Notes: generated from the sequence alone by a model not told the origin. A DNA stretch of 64,000 nucleotides from Piscinibacter sp943370595 (GCA_943370595.1 CALRRO020000020.1:1-64000); one strand, 5' to 3'; numbered from the stretch's first letter, positions 50,634 through 60,147 are shown. Numbers and translations are program-made.

Positions 50634-51004
50634 GGGGCTGACCTGGCTTCGACGTGGGTGCGGAGTTGGTTCAGGGCATGCCGAGCACCAGTTCGCTCGT
50701 AAATCCACTGGAAACAAAGTAACTGCGAACGATAACTCGTACGCCCTCGCCGCTTAAAACCGGTGAGCCTCGCAACAGTTGGCCGATGGGCTGGGTCTGA
50801 GGGGTAACCTGAAGACTGCGAGGTCATACACATTGGCTGGCGCCCGGCCGGGTCACTCGGCCAGGCGCGAGATCTAGTGACTGGCGGGGGAGGTAGCGTG
50901 CTGCTGCGCGACTTCAACCGCGAGACTCAAATCAGACAGCTACGCATGTAGAACTGGCCAGCGATGGCTTGCGGACGGGGGTTCGATTCCCCCCAGCTCC
51001 ACCA
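50634..51004 (+). ncRNA. ssrA: Transfer-messenger RNA
   Basis: The 371-nt RNA starts GGGGCTGACCTGGCTTCGAC and ends with a T arm (GGTTCGATTCC) and CAGCTCCACCA. GGGGCTG pairs with CAGCTCC to form the acceptor stem, and CCA is encoded. The tag frame at 50725-50757 reads ANDNSYALAA then stop, typical of proteobacterial tags ending ALAA. It rescues stalled ribosomes with SmpB, which is encoded elsewhere. Confidence 0.97.
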
Positions 51005-51005
51005 A

Positions 51006-52157
51006 TCAAACCAGTGCCGCCCGACGGCGGCGTGCTGATGTGGCCAAAAGTGCCAGGCCCGCGATCATCATCGCGTAGGTCTCGGGCTCAGGCGCCGGCG
51101 AGGCGATCGACAGCACATAGCCGTGGCTGACGCCGGTTGCCGAGTTGCGGGCTTCGCCAACGATCCAGCCGTGGTCGTTGATAGAACGTGCGCTGTAGAG
51201 GTACCAGCCTTGATCGAGCAGCGTCCCGTCGAGGTAGCGGTTCAGGTCGATGGCCGACTCGCCGTCCCACAGCGTCGCATGGAAGGTCGTCGACTCGTCG
51301 TCGAACTGGCTGAACCCGACCACCAGGCCGTTGTTGTTCACGCCGTAGGCAAAGCTGTTGCGGCCGCCCAGCGTTCCGAGATCTGTCGCGGCGGTCCCGT
51401 TCCAGAGGGTGGCTCGCGTGGTGAACGGGTTGCCTTCGACGGAACTGGCGCCGACGACCTGGTTGCGGTCGTTGATGTCCATCGCCTGGCTGCAGCCGCG
51501 GGCGGGCGTGCTCAGGATGCTGCCCGTGGTGCCGCTCCACACCATCGCAAGTTGTGACCCGTAGGTGCCGACGCAGGCGCTGCCTGCTGGCAGATTCGCG
51601 GGGCCGTCGTGGTACAGGCCGCCAGCAACGCGTCCGGCGCTGTTGATGGCGTTGGCAGAGGCAATGCTGATGTTGAACGGCGCGGCGTTGTTCAGCGCTG
51701 TCGGGGTCGTCCCGCTCCAAACGACAGCGACGTCGCGATCGGAGAAACGCCCGGGCTGACTTTCTCCGACCACTTGCCCGGAATCGTTGATCCCGTAAGC
51801 CGCGCTGCTCCCGCCGGCACCCAGCGGGCTCAGCGTCGTCGCCGCCCCGCCACTCCACACCGTTGCGCCGCCCGACCCCACGCCCGCCACCTGCCCGCGG
51901 TTGTTGATGCTGTAGGCCGCCCCCGAACCCAGCGCGGTTGCTGTCGATCCGTTCCACAGCGTCGCCTGGCTGGCGAAGCTGCCGGCGAACGAACTGGTAC
52001 CCACCACCTGGCCGGCGTTGTTGATGTCGAACGCGAAGCTGTTCTGCCCGCCCAGCGTGCCCAGGTCGGTGAAGCTGTAGTCCTGCGCCACTGCGGCACC
52101 GCACAGCGTCGATGCGAGAAGGGCGAGCGTCGAGGCTCGGGCAAGCGTGCGAATCAT
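51006..52157 (-). CDS. PEP-CTERM protein with HAF repeats
   Basis: The 383-residue protein has a signal peptide (MIRTLARASTLALLASTLCG). Repeated HAF-type motifs follow: DLGTLGG twice, and INNAGQVVG or INDSGQVVG-like turns many times, probably forming a beta-propeller-like surface domain. The C-terminus PEPETYAMMIAGLALLATSA followed by RRRRAALV is a PEP-CTERM sorting signal, recognised by exosortase (not in window). It ends 1 bp from the tmRNA 3' end, with which it converges. A GGGAAG ribosome site precedes the ATG. Confidence 0.88.
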   Translation of the reverse strand: MIRTLARASTLALLASTLCGAAVAQDYSFTDLGTLGGQNSFAFDINNAGQVVGTSSFAGSFASQATLWNGSTATALGSGAAYSINNRGQVAGVGSGGATVWSGGAATTLSPLGAGGSSAAYGINDSGQVVGESQPGRFSDRDVAVVWSGTTPTALNNAAPFNISIASANAINSAGRVAGGLYHDGPANLPAGSACVGTYGSQLAMVWSGTTGSILSTPARGCSQAMDINDRNQVVGASSVEGNPFTTRATLWNGTAATDLGTLGGRNSFAYGVNNNGLVVGFSQFDDESTTFHATLWDGESAIDLNRYLDGTLLDQGWYLYSARSINDHGWIVGEARNSATGVSHGYVLSIASPAPEPETYAMMIAGLALLATSARRRRAALV

Positions 52158-52299
52158 GGCGGCGGTTCTTCCCTGGCGGTGAATGCCCGCGCGCCTCGGC
52201 GCCGGCTCTGAACAGGGTTCTAGCACCAGCAGGTCGCCGCACCTACCCCACGATTGCAGAACGTTGACCGCCCGCAAGTTGAGCGAATGACTGTCTGCC

Positions 52300-53124
52300 T
52301 CAGACCGCCACCGGCGCCTTGATCGCCGCATGGTGCTGGTACTCCAGCACCTCGAAGTCTTCGTAGGCGTAGTCGAAGATCGACGCCGGCCGCCGCTTGA
52401 TGTTCAGCAGCGGGTAGGGAAACGGCGTGCGCGACAGCTGCAGGTCGACCTGCTCGGTGTGGTTGCTGTAGATGTGACAGTCGCCGCCGGTCCAGATGAA
52501 GTCGCCGACCTCAAGGTCGCATTGTTGCGCGAGCATGTGCGTCAGCAGCGCGTAGCTCGCGATGTTGAAGGGCACGCCCAGAAAGATGTCGGCGCTGCGC
52601 TGGTACAGCTGGCAGGAGAGCCGGCCCTCGGCGACGTAGAACTGGAAGAAGGCGTGGCATGGCATCAGCGCCATCTTCGGCAGCTCGGCCACGTTCCAGG
52701 CGCTGACGATGATGCGCCGCGAGTCCGGGTTGGTCTTGAGCTGTTTCACCACCTCGGCGATCTGGTCGACGTGGCCGCCATCGGGCGTCGGCCACGAGCG
52801 CCACTGCACGCCGTAGACCGGGCCGAGGTCGCCGTCCGGCTTCGCCCATTCGTCCCAGATCGTCACGCCGCGTTCCTGCAGCCAGCGCGCGTTCGAGTCG
52901 CCGCGCAGGAACCACAGCAGCTCGAGGATGATGGACTTCAGATGCACCTTCTTCGTGGTGACCAGCGGGAAGCCCTCGCGCAGGTCGAAGCGCATCTGGT
53001 GACCGAACACGCTCTTCGTGCCGGTGCCGGTGCGGTCGGACTTCACCACGCCGTGCGTGTGCACGTGGCGCATGAAGTCTTCGTACTGCGAGCGGGCCGG
53101 GCGAGGCGAAACGACGTTCTGCAT
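52300..53124 (-). CDS. thyA: Thymidylate synthase
   Basis: The 274-residue enzyme methylates dUMP to dTMP with methylenetetrahydrofolate. The catalytic Cys is in MPCHAFFQFYV, with the folate-side SDRTGTGTKSVFG and the nucleotide-binding YQRSADIFLGVPFN. The start MQNVVSPRPARSQYED is about ten residues longer than in E. coli. TAGAAT stands exactly 7 nt upstream with no Shine-Dalgarno, supporting this start on a leaderless mRNA. Confidence 0.96.
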   Translation of the reverse strand: MQNVVSPRPARSQYEDFMRHVHTHGVVKSDRTGTGTKSVFGHQMRFDLREGFPLVTTKKVHLKSIILELLWFLRGDSNARWLQERGVTIWDEWAKPDGDLGPVYGVQWRSWPTPDGGHVDQIAEVVKQLKTNPDSRRIIVSAWNVAELPKMALMPCHAFFQFYVAEGRLSCQLYQRSADIFLGVPFNIASYALLTHMLAQQCDLEVGDFIWTGGDCHIYSNHTEQVDLQLSRTPFPYPLLNIKRRPASIFDYAYEDFEVLEYQHHAAIKAPVAV

Positions 53125-53131
53125 CGCCCGG

Positions 53132-53137
53132 ATTCTA
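53132..53137 (-). promoter_or_regulatory. -10 hexamer (TAGAAT) of thyA
   Basis: TAGAAT ends 7 nt before the thyA ATG on the minus strand. No strong -35 is seen. The sequence TAGAATCCGGGCG is close to TACAATCCGGGAC in front of trhO. Confidence 0.5.
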
Positions 53138-53169
53138 GAGGCGGGCCCGGCCCGCTCGCAGCCGCAGGC

Positions 53170-53826
53170 TCAGCCTTGCGGCGCCGGCTCGCGCAGGAAG
53201 ATCTCGACGCGGCGGTTCTGCGCGCGCCCCGAATCGCTGCCGTTGTCGGCCACCGGTTCGCGCGCGCCGCGACCGGTGGTCTCTACGCGTGCTGGCGCCA
53301 CGCCGCGCCCGGCCAGGTAGTCCCGCACGCTCTGCGCGCGGTCGACCGACAGCGGGTTGTTGATCGCGTCGCTGCCGGTGCTGTCGGTGTGGCCGACGAT
53401 GCGCACGCGCATGTTCGGATCCAGCCCTTGTGCGAACTGGTCGAGCACCGGCCGCATCTGCGGCTTGATCGCCGAGCGGCCGACGTCGAACGAGAAGTCG
53501 CTCGGCACGTTGACCTTCAGCTCGTTCTGCGGCGTGCGTGCCACCTCGATGCCGGTGCCCTGCGTGGCCTGTTCCATCGCTGCGCGCTTGTCTTCCATGC
53601 GCTTGGACCACAGGTTGCCCGCCACGGCGCCGACCGCGCCGCCGACGACCGCGCCGGTGCCGGCCTTGCCGCCGGTGGCCGAGCTGACCACGCCGCCGAG
53701 CACGGCGCCGATCGCCGCGCCGGTGGCGGTGCCCTTCTGGCGCTCGCTCATGTTCTCGCAGCCGGCGAGCAGCGCGGCAGCCGCCAGCGTGACCAGGGTG
53801 ATCTGGGTGGTTCGTGTCGTCTTCAT
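53170..53826 (-). CDS. OmpA-family lipoprotein with glycine-zipper segment (YiaD-like)
   Basis: The 218-residue lipoprotein has the lipobox LLAGCEN (Cys near 23). A glycine zipper (ATGAAIGAVLGGVVSSATGG) can insert in or pack against membrane. A C-terminal OmpA domain (IVGHTDSTGSDAINNPLSVD) binds peptidoglycan. It would tie the outer membrane to the cell wall. It lies between thyA and the ABC exporter, on the same strand as both but with its own gap upstream. Confidence 0.9.
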   Translation of the reverse strand: MKTTRTTQITLVTLAAAALLAGCENMSERQKGTATGAAIGAVLGGVVSSATGGKAGTGAVVGGAVGAVAGNLWSKRMEDKRAAMEQATQGTGIEVARTPQNELKVNVPSDFSFDVGRSAIKPQMRPVLDQFAQGLDPNMRVRIVGHTDSTGSDAINNPLSVDRAQSVRDYLAGRGVAPARVETTGRGAREPVADNGSDSGRAQNRRVEIFLREPAPQG

Positions 53827-53926
53827 GTGGATCTCCTCGGAAGGGCGCCCAACGCGCCGGGCGCGATTCGACCACAGTAACGCCGACACGTTCAGCCCGA
53901 CATCGGCACGACAGTGACTTTGTGTG

Positions 53927-55750
53927 TCAGGCTTGATCCTGGTCGAACTGCAGCGCGGCCAGCCGTGCGTACAGGCCGCCGGCCTCGGCGAGCTGCGCAT
54001 GCGTGCCGACCTCGACGATGCGCCCGGCCTCGAGCACGACGATGCGGTCGGCGCGCTGCACGGTGGCCAGGCGGTGGGCAATGACCAGCGTCGTGCGGTC
54101 TTTCATTGCCGACTCCAGCGCCGCCTGCACGGCACGTTCGCTCTCGGCGTCGAGCGCGCTGGTGGCCTCGTCGAGCAGCAGCAGCGGCGGGTTCTTCAGC
54201 ATCGCGCGGGCGATGCTGATGCGCTGCTTCTGGCCTCCCGACAGGCGCACGCCGCGCTCGCCGAGGAAGGTCTGGTAGCCCTCGGGCAGCGCCATCACGA
54301 AATCATGCGCGAACGCAGCCTTGGCGGCGGCGATCACCTCTTCGTCACTGGCCTCGGGCCGGCCGTAGCGGATGTTCTCCATTGCATCGGCGGAGAAGAT
54401 CACGCTGTCCTGCGGCACGATGCCGATGCGCCGGCGCAGCGCCTCGAGCGAGGTCTCGCGCACCGGCACGCCGTCGATCTCCACGCGGCCCTCGCTGGCG
54501 TCGTAGAAGCGCAGCAGCAGCTGGAACACCGTGCTCTTGCCGGCGCCACTGGGGCCGACCAGCGCGACGGTCTCGCCCGGCTTCACGACCAGCTCGATGT
54601 GCGACAGCGCCGCCTGCTGCGGCCGCGACGGGTAGTGGAAGCTCAGGTCGCGCAACGCGACGGAGGAGCCGCCGCGCGTGACCGGCAATGCGCGCGGCTG
54701 CGCCGGGTCGGCGATCGTCGAGCGCGAGGCGAGCAGTTCCATCAGGCGCTCGGTCGCGCCGGCGGCGCGCAGCAGGTCGCCGTAGACCTCGGACAACACC
54801 GCCACCGAGCCGACCAGGATGGTCACGTACACCACCGTCTGCGCCAGGTGGCCGGCGCTCATCTGCCCGGCCAGCACCGCCTGCGTGCCCTGGTACAGGC
54901 CCCACAGCAGCGCGCCGAAGGTGGCGCTGATGATGAACGCGACGAGGAACGAACGCACCCGCGTGCGCTTGCGCGCGGTCTCGAAGGCGTTCTCCGTCGC
55001 CGCGTCGAAGCGCTTCGCCTCGCGCGACTCCTGCACGTAGCTCTGCACCACCGGAATCGCGTTGAGCACCTCGGCGGCGATGGCGCTGGAGTCGGCCACG
55101 CGGTCCTGGCTGGCGCGGCTGAGCTTGCGCACGCGGCGGCCGAGCCAGATGCTCGGCAGCACCACCAGCACCAGGGTGCCCAGCACCTGCGACATCACGT
55201 ACGGGTTGGTGACGATCAGCATCGCCATCGCGCCGATGCCCATCACCGTGTTGCGCAGGCCCATGCTGAGGCTGGAGCCGACCACCGTCTGCACCAGCGT
55301 CGTGTCGGTGGTCAGGCGCGACAGCACCTCGCCGGTCTGTGTGGTCTCGAAGAACTCGGGGCTCTGCTCGAGCACATGGGCATAGACGGCGTTGCGCAGG
55401 TCGGCGGTGACGCGCTCGCCCAGCCAGGTCACCATGTAGAAGCGCGCCGCCGAGAACACGCCCAGCGCGACGCCGACACCGAACAGCGCGAAGAAGTGGC
55501 CGCGCAACGCCATGATGCGTTCGCCGGGGTCGGTGGCGACCAGGCCCTGGTCGATCAGCGACTTCAGCGCGATCGGCAGCACCAGCGTGCTCAGCGCCGC
55601 GAGAACGAGGAACAAGCCGGCCAGCGCGATTCGGCCCCGGTACGGGCGCAGGAAAGGCGCCAGGCCGGACAGCGAACGCACCTTCTTCGATGCGGCAGGT
55701 GCATCCGCCGCGGCGGCAAGGGGCGAGGCGACGGTCTCTGTAGCAGGCAT
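53927..55750 (-). CDS. ABC exporter, fused permease and ATPase (MsbA/multidrug type)
   Basis: The 607-residue half-transporter has a six-helix domain (about 35-330) and an ATPase domain: Walker A (GPSGAGKST), signature (RLSGGQKQRIS), Walker B (LLLLDEATSALD) and switch His (VIAHRLATV). It probably works as a homodimer exporting lipids or drugs; the substrate is unclear. The ATG at 55750 has TAGACT 6 nt upstream and no Shine-Dalgarno. Confidence 0.9.
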   Translation of the reverse strand: MPATETVASPLAAAADAPAASKKVRSLSGLAPFLRPYRGRIALAGLFLVLAALSTLVLPIALKSLIDQGLVATDPGERIMALRGHFFALFGVGVALGVFSAARFYMVTWLGERVTADLRNAVYAHVLEQSPEFFETTQTGEVLSRLTTDTTLVQTVVGSSLSMGLRNTVMGIGAMAMLIVTNPYVMSQVLGTLVLVVLPSIWLGRRVRKLSRASQDRVADSSAIAAEVLNAIPVVQSYVQESREAKRFDAATENAFETARKRTRVRSFLVAFIISATFGALLWGLYQGTQAVLAGQMSAGHLAQTVVYVTILVGSVAVLSEVYGDLLRAAGATERLMELLASRSTIADPAQPRALPVTRGGSSVALRDLSFHYPSRPQQAALSHIELVVKPGETVALVGPSGAGKSTVFQLLLRFYDASEGRVEIDGVPVRETSLEALRRRIGIVPQDSVIFSADAMENIRYGRPEASDEEVIAAAKAAFAHDFVMALPEGYQTFLGERGVRLSGGQKQRISIARAMLKNPPLLLLDEATSALDAESERAVQAALESAMKDRTTLVIAHRLATVQRADRIVVLEAGRIVEVGTHAQLAEAGGLYARLAALQFDQDQA

Positions 55751-55756
55751 CCGGCG

Positions 55757-55762
55757 AGTCTA
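55757..55762 (-). promoter_or_regulatory. Candidate -10 (TAGACT) of the ABC exporter
   Basis: TAGACT ends 6 nt before the ATG on the minus strand. It is one of the series of hexamers set directly before start codons. Confidence 0.35.
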
Positions 55763-55779
55763 GGCGACCGGGCCGGCCT

Positions 55780-57903
55780 TCACAGGTTGCCGGCGAACAG
55801 CCGCTTGACGAACGCGTCCTTGAAGCTGTGCGTCTCGGCCAGGCCCAGGCGTTCCAGGTAGGGCTGCGGCGCTTCCCGGCCTTCCCACAGGCTCTTGATC
55901 GCCATCGTCAGCAGCTCGCCCGGGTGCTGCGTCGCATGCTTGAGTTTCTTCAGTGCGCGCACGATGTGCAGTTCGTCCTCGGTGAGGTCGGTGCCGAAGG
56001 GGAAGTCGGGCAGCAGGCCGGCCTGCGCCCACGGGTGCAGCTTGTCCTCCAGCGCCTGCGGCAGGTTGTGGCGGTAGCGCTCGGGCAGCTCGTAGCCCGA
56101 CTCCAGCTTGCCGTGGGTCTTGGCCTCGCGGATCAGCTCGTCCTGGAAGCGCGAGTCCGCCACAGCGATCAGGCGCTTGACCACCTCGGCGTCGGACTGG
56201 CCGCGCAGGTCGGCGACACCGTACTCGGTGATGACCACGTCGCGCAGGTGGCGCGGAATCGTCACGTGGCCGTAGCTCCAGACGATGCTGCTCTTCAAGC
56301 CGTCCTTGTTGTCGTGCGTGGCGCGCAGCATCATCAGCAGCCGAGCGTCGGGCAGCGCGTGCGACATGGCGACGAAGTTGTACTGCCCGCCGACGCCGCT
56401 GACCACCTGGCCCGACTCCAGCGCGTCGCTGCAGGCCGCGCCGAGCAGCGTCACGATCATCGTCGTGTTCATGAAGCGCGCCTTGCGCCGCTGTGCTCGC
56501 TTCAGGTCGCCCTGGCCGCCGGTCTCAGAATAGAGCTGGTTGATGAAGTCGATGCGCGTCATGTCGATCTTCGCCAGCTCCTGCGGCGGCATGGTGCGCA
56601 GCCGCTCGTAGAAGTCGCGCGGGCCGAGGAAGAAGCCGCCGGTCATGAAGATGCCGTGGGTCAGGCGGCTGCCGAGAATCGTCTGGCCGATGCGCTCGAG
56701 GTTGTCGGCGGCGATCAGGTCGTTGCGCAGGCGTGTGCCGTCGAGCACCAGCGAGTCGCCCTCGATGCCCACGCCTTCGCGCAGCACGCCCCAGTGGGTC
56801 AGGAAGGCGAGGTCCTTCGCGTCCAGCGGCGAGCGGATGCGGCCGTGGCGCAGCAGCGCGCGGACAGTGTCGATCGTGACGACCTCGTCGATCTCGCCGT
56901 CGTTGAGCAACTGCTGCAGCCCGGCGTCGCCGAACACCTCGCGGCGGATGATGCCGGCCTCGATCAGCTTCAGGAAGCCGTTGACGAACATCTCTGAGCA
57001 GCCGTACAGGCCCTGGTCGAAGCGGCCGAGGTCGCGGCCGTCCAGGCCGTCGGGGCTGATCGATCCGAGGATGCGTCGGTAGGCATCTCCATGCCGGTCG
57101 CGCACGATCAGCGCCTGCGCGATCGCGTCGCCCAGAGAGCCGATGCCGATCTGCAGCGTGCCGCCGTCGGCCACCAGGCTGGAGGCGTGCAGGCCGATCG
57201 CGTAGTCGGCCGCGCTGACCTTGTTGTTCGGCGGCGCGAACACCGCATGCGTGCCGGCCGGGTCGGTGACGACGATGTCGAAGAACTCCGGCGCCACCTC
57301 GGCGCCGTTGGGCATGAAGGGCATCTTGTGGTTGACCACGCCCACCGTCAGCAGCGGCTGCCCGGCGGCGCGCAGCTTCTCGACCACCTCCAGCACCACG
57401 TCCGGGTTGCTCGACAGCGACAGGCGCAGGGTCTCGCCCTCGCCGCGCGCAGCCACCGCCTGCGCGATCACGTTCATGCCCTGCACCGCCATGTCGCGAG
57501 CGACGAAGGTGTAGTTGGTCGAGATGTAGTTCTGCTGCGCGGCGGGGTTGCCAAGGTAGTCGCCGGTCTTCATGAAGAACTCGCGCACCTCGATGTTCGG
57601 CGGCAGCGTGCCGGCCCGCAGGTCCTTGACGTAGGCGAGGTCGGGATAGTCCTCGAACACGCGCGCGACCAGCGGCTCGAGGAAGTGCCGCTCCAGCTCG
57701 CTCTTGCCGACCGGTTTCTCCAGCGACAGCGCGGTCACGATGCGCAGCCGCCGCGCCGGGTTGCCCTTGATGCGCCGGTACAGCGCGTTGACGAAGGGAT
57801 TCGGCTTGCCGATGGCCAGCGGGATGCCGAGCACGATGTCGCCGGCCACGCTGTCGAGCACGAGGTCGACCGCCGCCTCGATGGAATCGGTGTACTGCGC
57901 CAT
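55780..57903 (-). CDS. Acetyl-CoA hydrolase/transferase family protein
   Basis: The 707-residue protein contains a class I CoA-transferase pair of domains. Typical segments are LQIGIGSLGDAIAQAL, VVSGVGGQYNFVAMSHALPD and VITEYGVADLRGQSD. It is about 200 residues longer than ordinary acetyl-CoA hydrolases, with a helical C-terminus. It may move CoA between short acyl groups or hydrolyse acetyl-CoA; which is not visible. GGGGAG precedes the ATG. It could influence acetyl-CoA supply to the PHB pathway, but this is speculative. Confidence 0.88.
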   Translation of the reverse strand: MAQYTDSIEAAVDLVLDSVAGDIVLGIPLAIGKPNPFVNALYRRIKGNPARRLRIVTALSLEKPVGKSELERHFLEPLVARVFEDYPDLAYVKDLRAGTLPPNIEVREFFMKTGDYLGNPAAQQNYISTNYTFVARDMAVQGMNVIAQAVAARGEGETLRLSLSSNPDVVLEVVEKLRAAGQPLLTVGVVNHKMPFMPNGAEVAPEFFDIVVTDPAGTHAVFAPPNNKVSAADYAIGLHASSLVADGGTLQIGIGSLGDAIAQALIVRDRHGDAYRRILGSISPDGLDGRDLGRFDQGLYGCSEMFVNGFLKLIEAGIIRREVFGDAGLQQLLNDGEIDEVVTIDTVRALLRHGRIRSPLDAKDLAFLTHWGVLREGVGIEGDSLVLDGTRLRNDLIAADNLERIGQTILGSRLTHGIFMTGGFFLGPRDFYERLRTMPPQELAKIDMTRIDFINQLYSETGGQGDLKRAQRRKARFMNTTMIVTLLGAACSDALESGQVVSGVGGQYNFVAMSHALPDARLLMMLRATHDNKDGLKSSIVWSYGHVTIPRHLRDVVITEYGVADLRGQSDAEVVKRLIAVADSRFQDELIREAKTHGKLESGYELPERYRHNLPQALEDKLHPWAQAGLLPDFPFGTDLTEDELHIVRALKKLKHATQHPGELLTMAIKSLWEGREAPQPYLERLGLAETHSFKDAFVKRLFAGNL

Positions 57904-57978
57904 GCTGGGCTCCCCACGGGTTGTGCACCAGTGTGGAGCCAGGCGGCGCGCGCCGCCTTGCGCTATTTCAAGCCAGCG

Positions 57979-59547
57979 TCAGGCGCTCGCGGCGGTGCGG
58001 AACGCCGACACCGCTTCCACCAGCTTGACCGCCTGGTGGTTCAGGCTTTCTGCGGCGGCGGCGGACTGCTCGACCAGCGCCGCGTTCTGCTGCGTGACCT
58101 CGTCCAGCTTCGTGACCGACTGGCTCACGGCCGAGAGACCGCCAGTCTGCGCCTGCGTGGCATGGTCGATCTCGCCGATGAGCCGGCTGACGCGGCTGAC
58201 CTGCTCGACGATGTCCTGCATGGTCTGCCCGGCTTCTGACACCAGCTTCGTGCCCGCTTCGACGCGCTCGACACTCGCGCCGATCAGGCCCTTGATCTCG
58301 CGTGCCGCCTCGGCGCTGCGCTGGGCCAGGTTGCGCACCTCGCCGGCGACCACGGCGAAACCGCGGCCCTGTTCGCCAGCGCGTGCCGCTTCCACCGCCG
58401 CATTGAGCGCGAGGATGTTGGTCTGGAAGGCGATGCCGTCGATCGTGCCGATGATGTCGGCGATCTTGCGGCTGCTGCCGGAGATCTGGTCCATCGTCGA
58501 GACCACTTCGCCGACCACTGCGCCGCCGCGGGCTGCCACCTCGCTGGCGCCGCTGGCCAGCTGGTTGGCCTGGCGTGCGGCTTCGGCGTTCTGCCGCACC
58601 GTGCCGGTGAGCTGTTCCATCGAGGCTGCCGTCTGCTGCAGGTTGCTGGCCTGGTGCTCGGTGCGTTGCGAGAGATCGGCGTTTCCGCCGGCGATCTCGC
58701 CCGCGGCCAGGCGCACCGACTCCGAGGCCTGGCGCACCGCATCCATCGACGAGGCGAACTGCTGGCGAACGCGTTCCACGTCACCCATCAATCGCCCGAT
58801 CTCGTCGCGGCCGCTGGCCGGCAGCGCCTGCGTCAGGTCGCCGGCAGCGAGGGCCTCGACGCGCGCCGACAGGTTGCGCGTGCGGCGCACCAGGCCACCG
58901 GACAGCAGCAGCGACAGCGTCACGCCCAGACCCAGCGCCACCAGCGCGGCCACCGCGATACCCAGCTGCGCACGCGTCGCCGAAGCGCCGGCTGCGGCCA
59001 CGTCCTCGCCGGCGCCGTCGAGCTTGGCCTGGCTGAAGCTGCTGGTTTCGCCCAGCAGCCGCTGGTACTCGTTCTGCGCCGTGGACAGGAAGGAGGACGC
59101 CACCGCGGCGCCGGCGGACTTCATGTCCAGCGTGTCCTTGACGTACTTGTCGTACTTCGCGAACGAGGCCGACAGGGCCTTGAGCCGCTCCTGTTCCGAC
59201 ACGTCGCCGGTGGCCGCGATGCGCTCGTCGAGCATCTTGCGCAGGGCCGTCGAGTTGGCGGCCAGGGACTGGTCGATCGCCGCCACCTCCTTGGCCGAGT
59301 AGCCCATCGCCTCGTAGCCCAGCGACATGTTGATCTGCGCGTTCATGTCACGCAGGCCCGCCTCGAAGCGGGCGGCGAAGGAATAGGCCGGCAGGCGCTG
59401 TTTCACCACCGCCTCGAGCGCCTGGCGTTGCTCGGAGAAGCCCCAGAGCGCGCCGGCGGAAGAGACGCCGAGCATCGCCAGGCACAGCACCGGCGCGAGC
59501 ATCAGCTTCGCGCGCAGCGGCAGGTCATCGAGCCAGGTCCCCATCAT
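57979..59547 (-). CDS. Methyl-accepting chemotaxis protein
   Basis: The 522-residue receptor has a first transmembrane helix (LPLRAKLMLAPVLCLAMLGV). A four-helix periplasmic sensor region (about 40-190) is followed by a second helix (about 193-213), HAMP, and a signalling domain. The hairpin tip contains the conserved EQGRGFAVVAGEVRNLAQRS. No CheR-docking pentapeptide is at the C-terminus. GGGAG lies upstream of two adjacent Met codons. The gene directly upstream, 24 nt away, encodes a secreted Cache protein likely to partner it. Confidence 0.93.
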   Translation of the reverse strand: MMGTWLDDLPLRAKLMLAPVLCLAMLGVSSAGALWGFSEQRQALEAVVKQRLPAYSFAARFEAGLRDMNAQINMSLGYEAMGYSAKEVAAIDQSLAANSTALRKMLDERIAATGDVSEQERLKALSASFAKYDKYVKDTLDMKSAGAAVASSFLSTAQNEYQRLLGETSSFSQAKLDGAGEDVAAAGASATRAQLGIAVAALVALGLGVTLSLLLSGGLVRRTRNLSARVEALAAGDLTQALPASGRDEIGRLMGDVERVRQQFASSMDAVRQASESVRLAAGEIAGGNADLSQRTEHQASNLQQTAASMEQLTGTVRQNAEAARQANQLASGASEVAARGGAVVGEVVSTMDQISGSSRKIADIIGTIDGIAFQTNILALNAAVEAARAGEQGRGFAVVAGEVRNLAQRSAEAAREIKGLIGASVERVEAGTKLVSEAGQTMQDIVEQVSRVSRLIGEIDHATQAQTGGLSAVSQSVTKLDEVTQQNAALVEQSAAAAESLNHQAVKLVEAVSAFRTAASA

Positions 59548-59571
59548 CTGTCTCCCGAGGCGGCTGGTGGA

Positions 59572-60021
59572 TCACTTGAAGACAACGGTGCCGATGTAGG
59601 CGTCCTGGCCGGGCAGTCGGCGCGCCAGGAAGGTCGCGTCGGCGATCTGCTTGGTGACCGGGTTGGCCCAGCGCATGTCGAACTGCGTACCGCCGCTGGT
59701 CTTCACGCCGGCAATCGCGTCCTTCACGAACGGCTTGCCGCCCGCGTCCTTGGCCTCGAGCATGTTCTTGCCGACGATCTTCTCGTTGGCCGAGTGCGCC
59801 AGCATGTCGCCGTTGAAGTTGGCGACCACGATGTACAGCGAGCCCTTGCGCCACTTGCCGCCGGCGTTGAAGTCCTTGACCGCGGCGTCCAGGCCCTTGG
59901 CCTTGATCTCGGTGATGGCGGCGTCCTGCAGGGCCTTGGCCTCTTCCAGCGTCTCGGCGCGGGCACCGAAGGCGGCAGACAGGGCGATGGCCACGGCGGC
60001 CGACTTGATCCAGTTCGACAT
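59572..60021 (-). CDS. Secreted single Cache-domain protein
   Basis: The 149-residue protein has a signal peptide (MSNWIKSAAVAIALSAAFGA). The rest resembles a single Cache (sCache_2) ligand-binding domain: WRKGSLYIVVANFNGDMLAH and NPVTKQIADATFLARRL. It has no transmembrane helix or signalling domain. GAGGAG precedes the ATG. It is cotranscribed with the chemoreceptor downstream, so it probably binds a small molecule in the periplasm for it (inference). Confidence 0.82.
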   Translation of the reverse strand: MSNWIKSAAVAIALSAAFGARAETLEEAKALQDAAITEIKAKGLDAAVKDFNAGGKWRKGSLYIVVANFNGDMLAHSANEKIVGKNMLEAKDAGGKPFVKDAIAGVKTSGGTQFDMRWANPVTKQIADATFLARRLPGQDAYIGTVVFK

Positions 60022-60147
60022 GGGTAACTCCTCGAAGGTGCGTGACGGATTTGGCGCCGGGCCGGAGTGGCCTCCGGGGCGGCTCCTCTTTATCGGACGC
60101 AGTCCCTCGGGCTTGAGTCACGCGGCGGATTCCGCGTCAGGCCGGCG

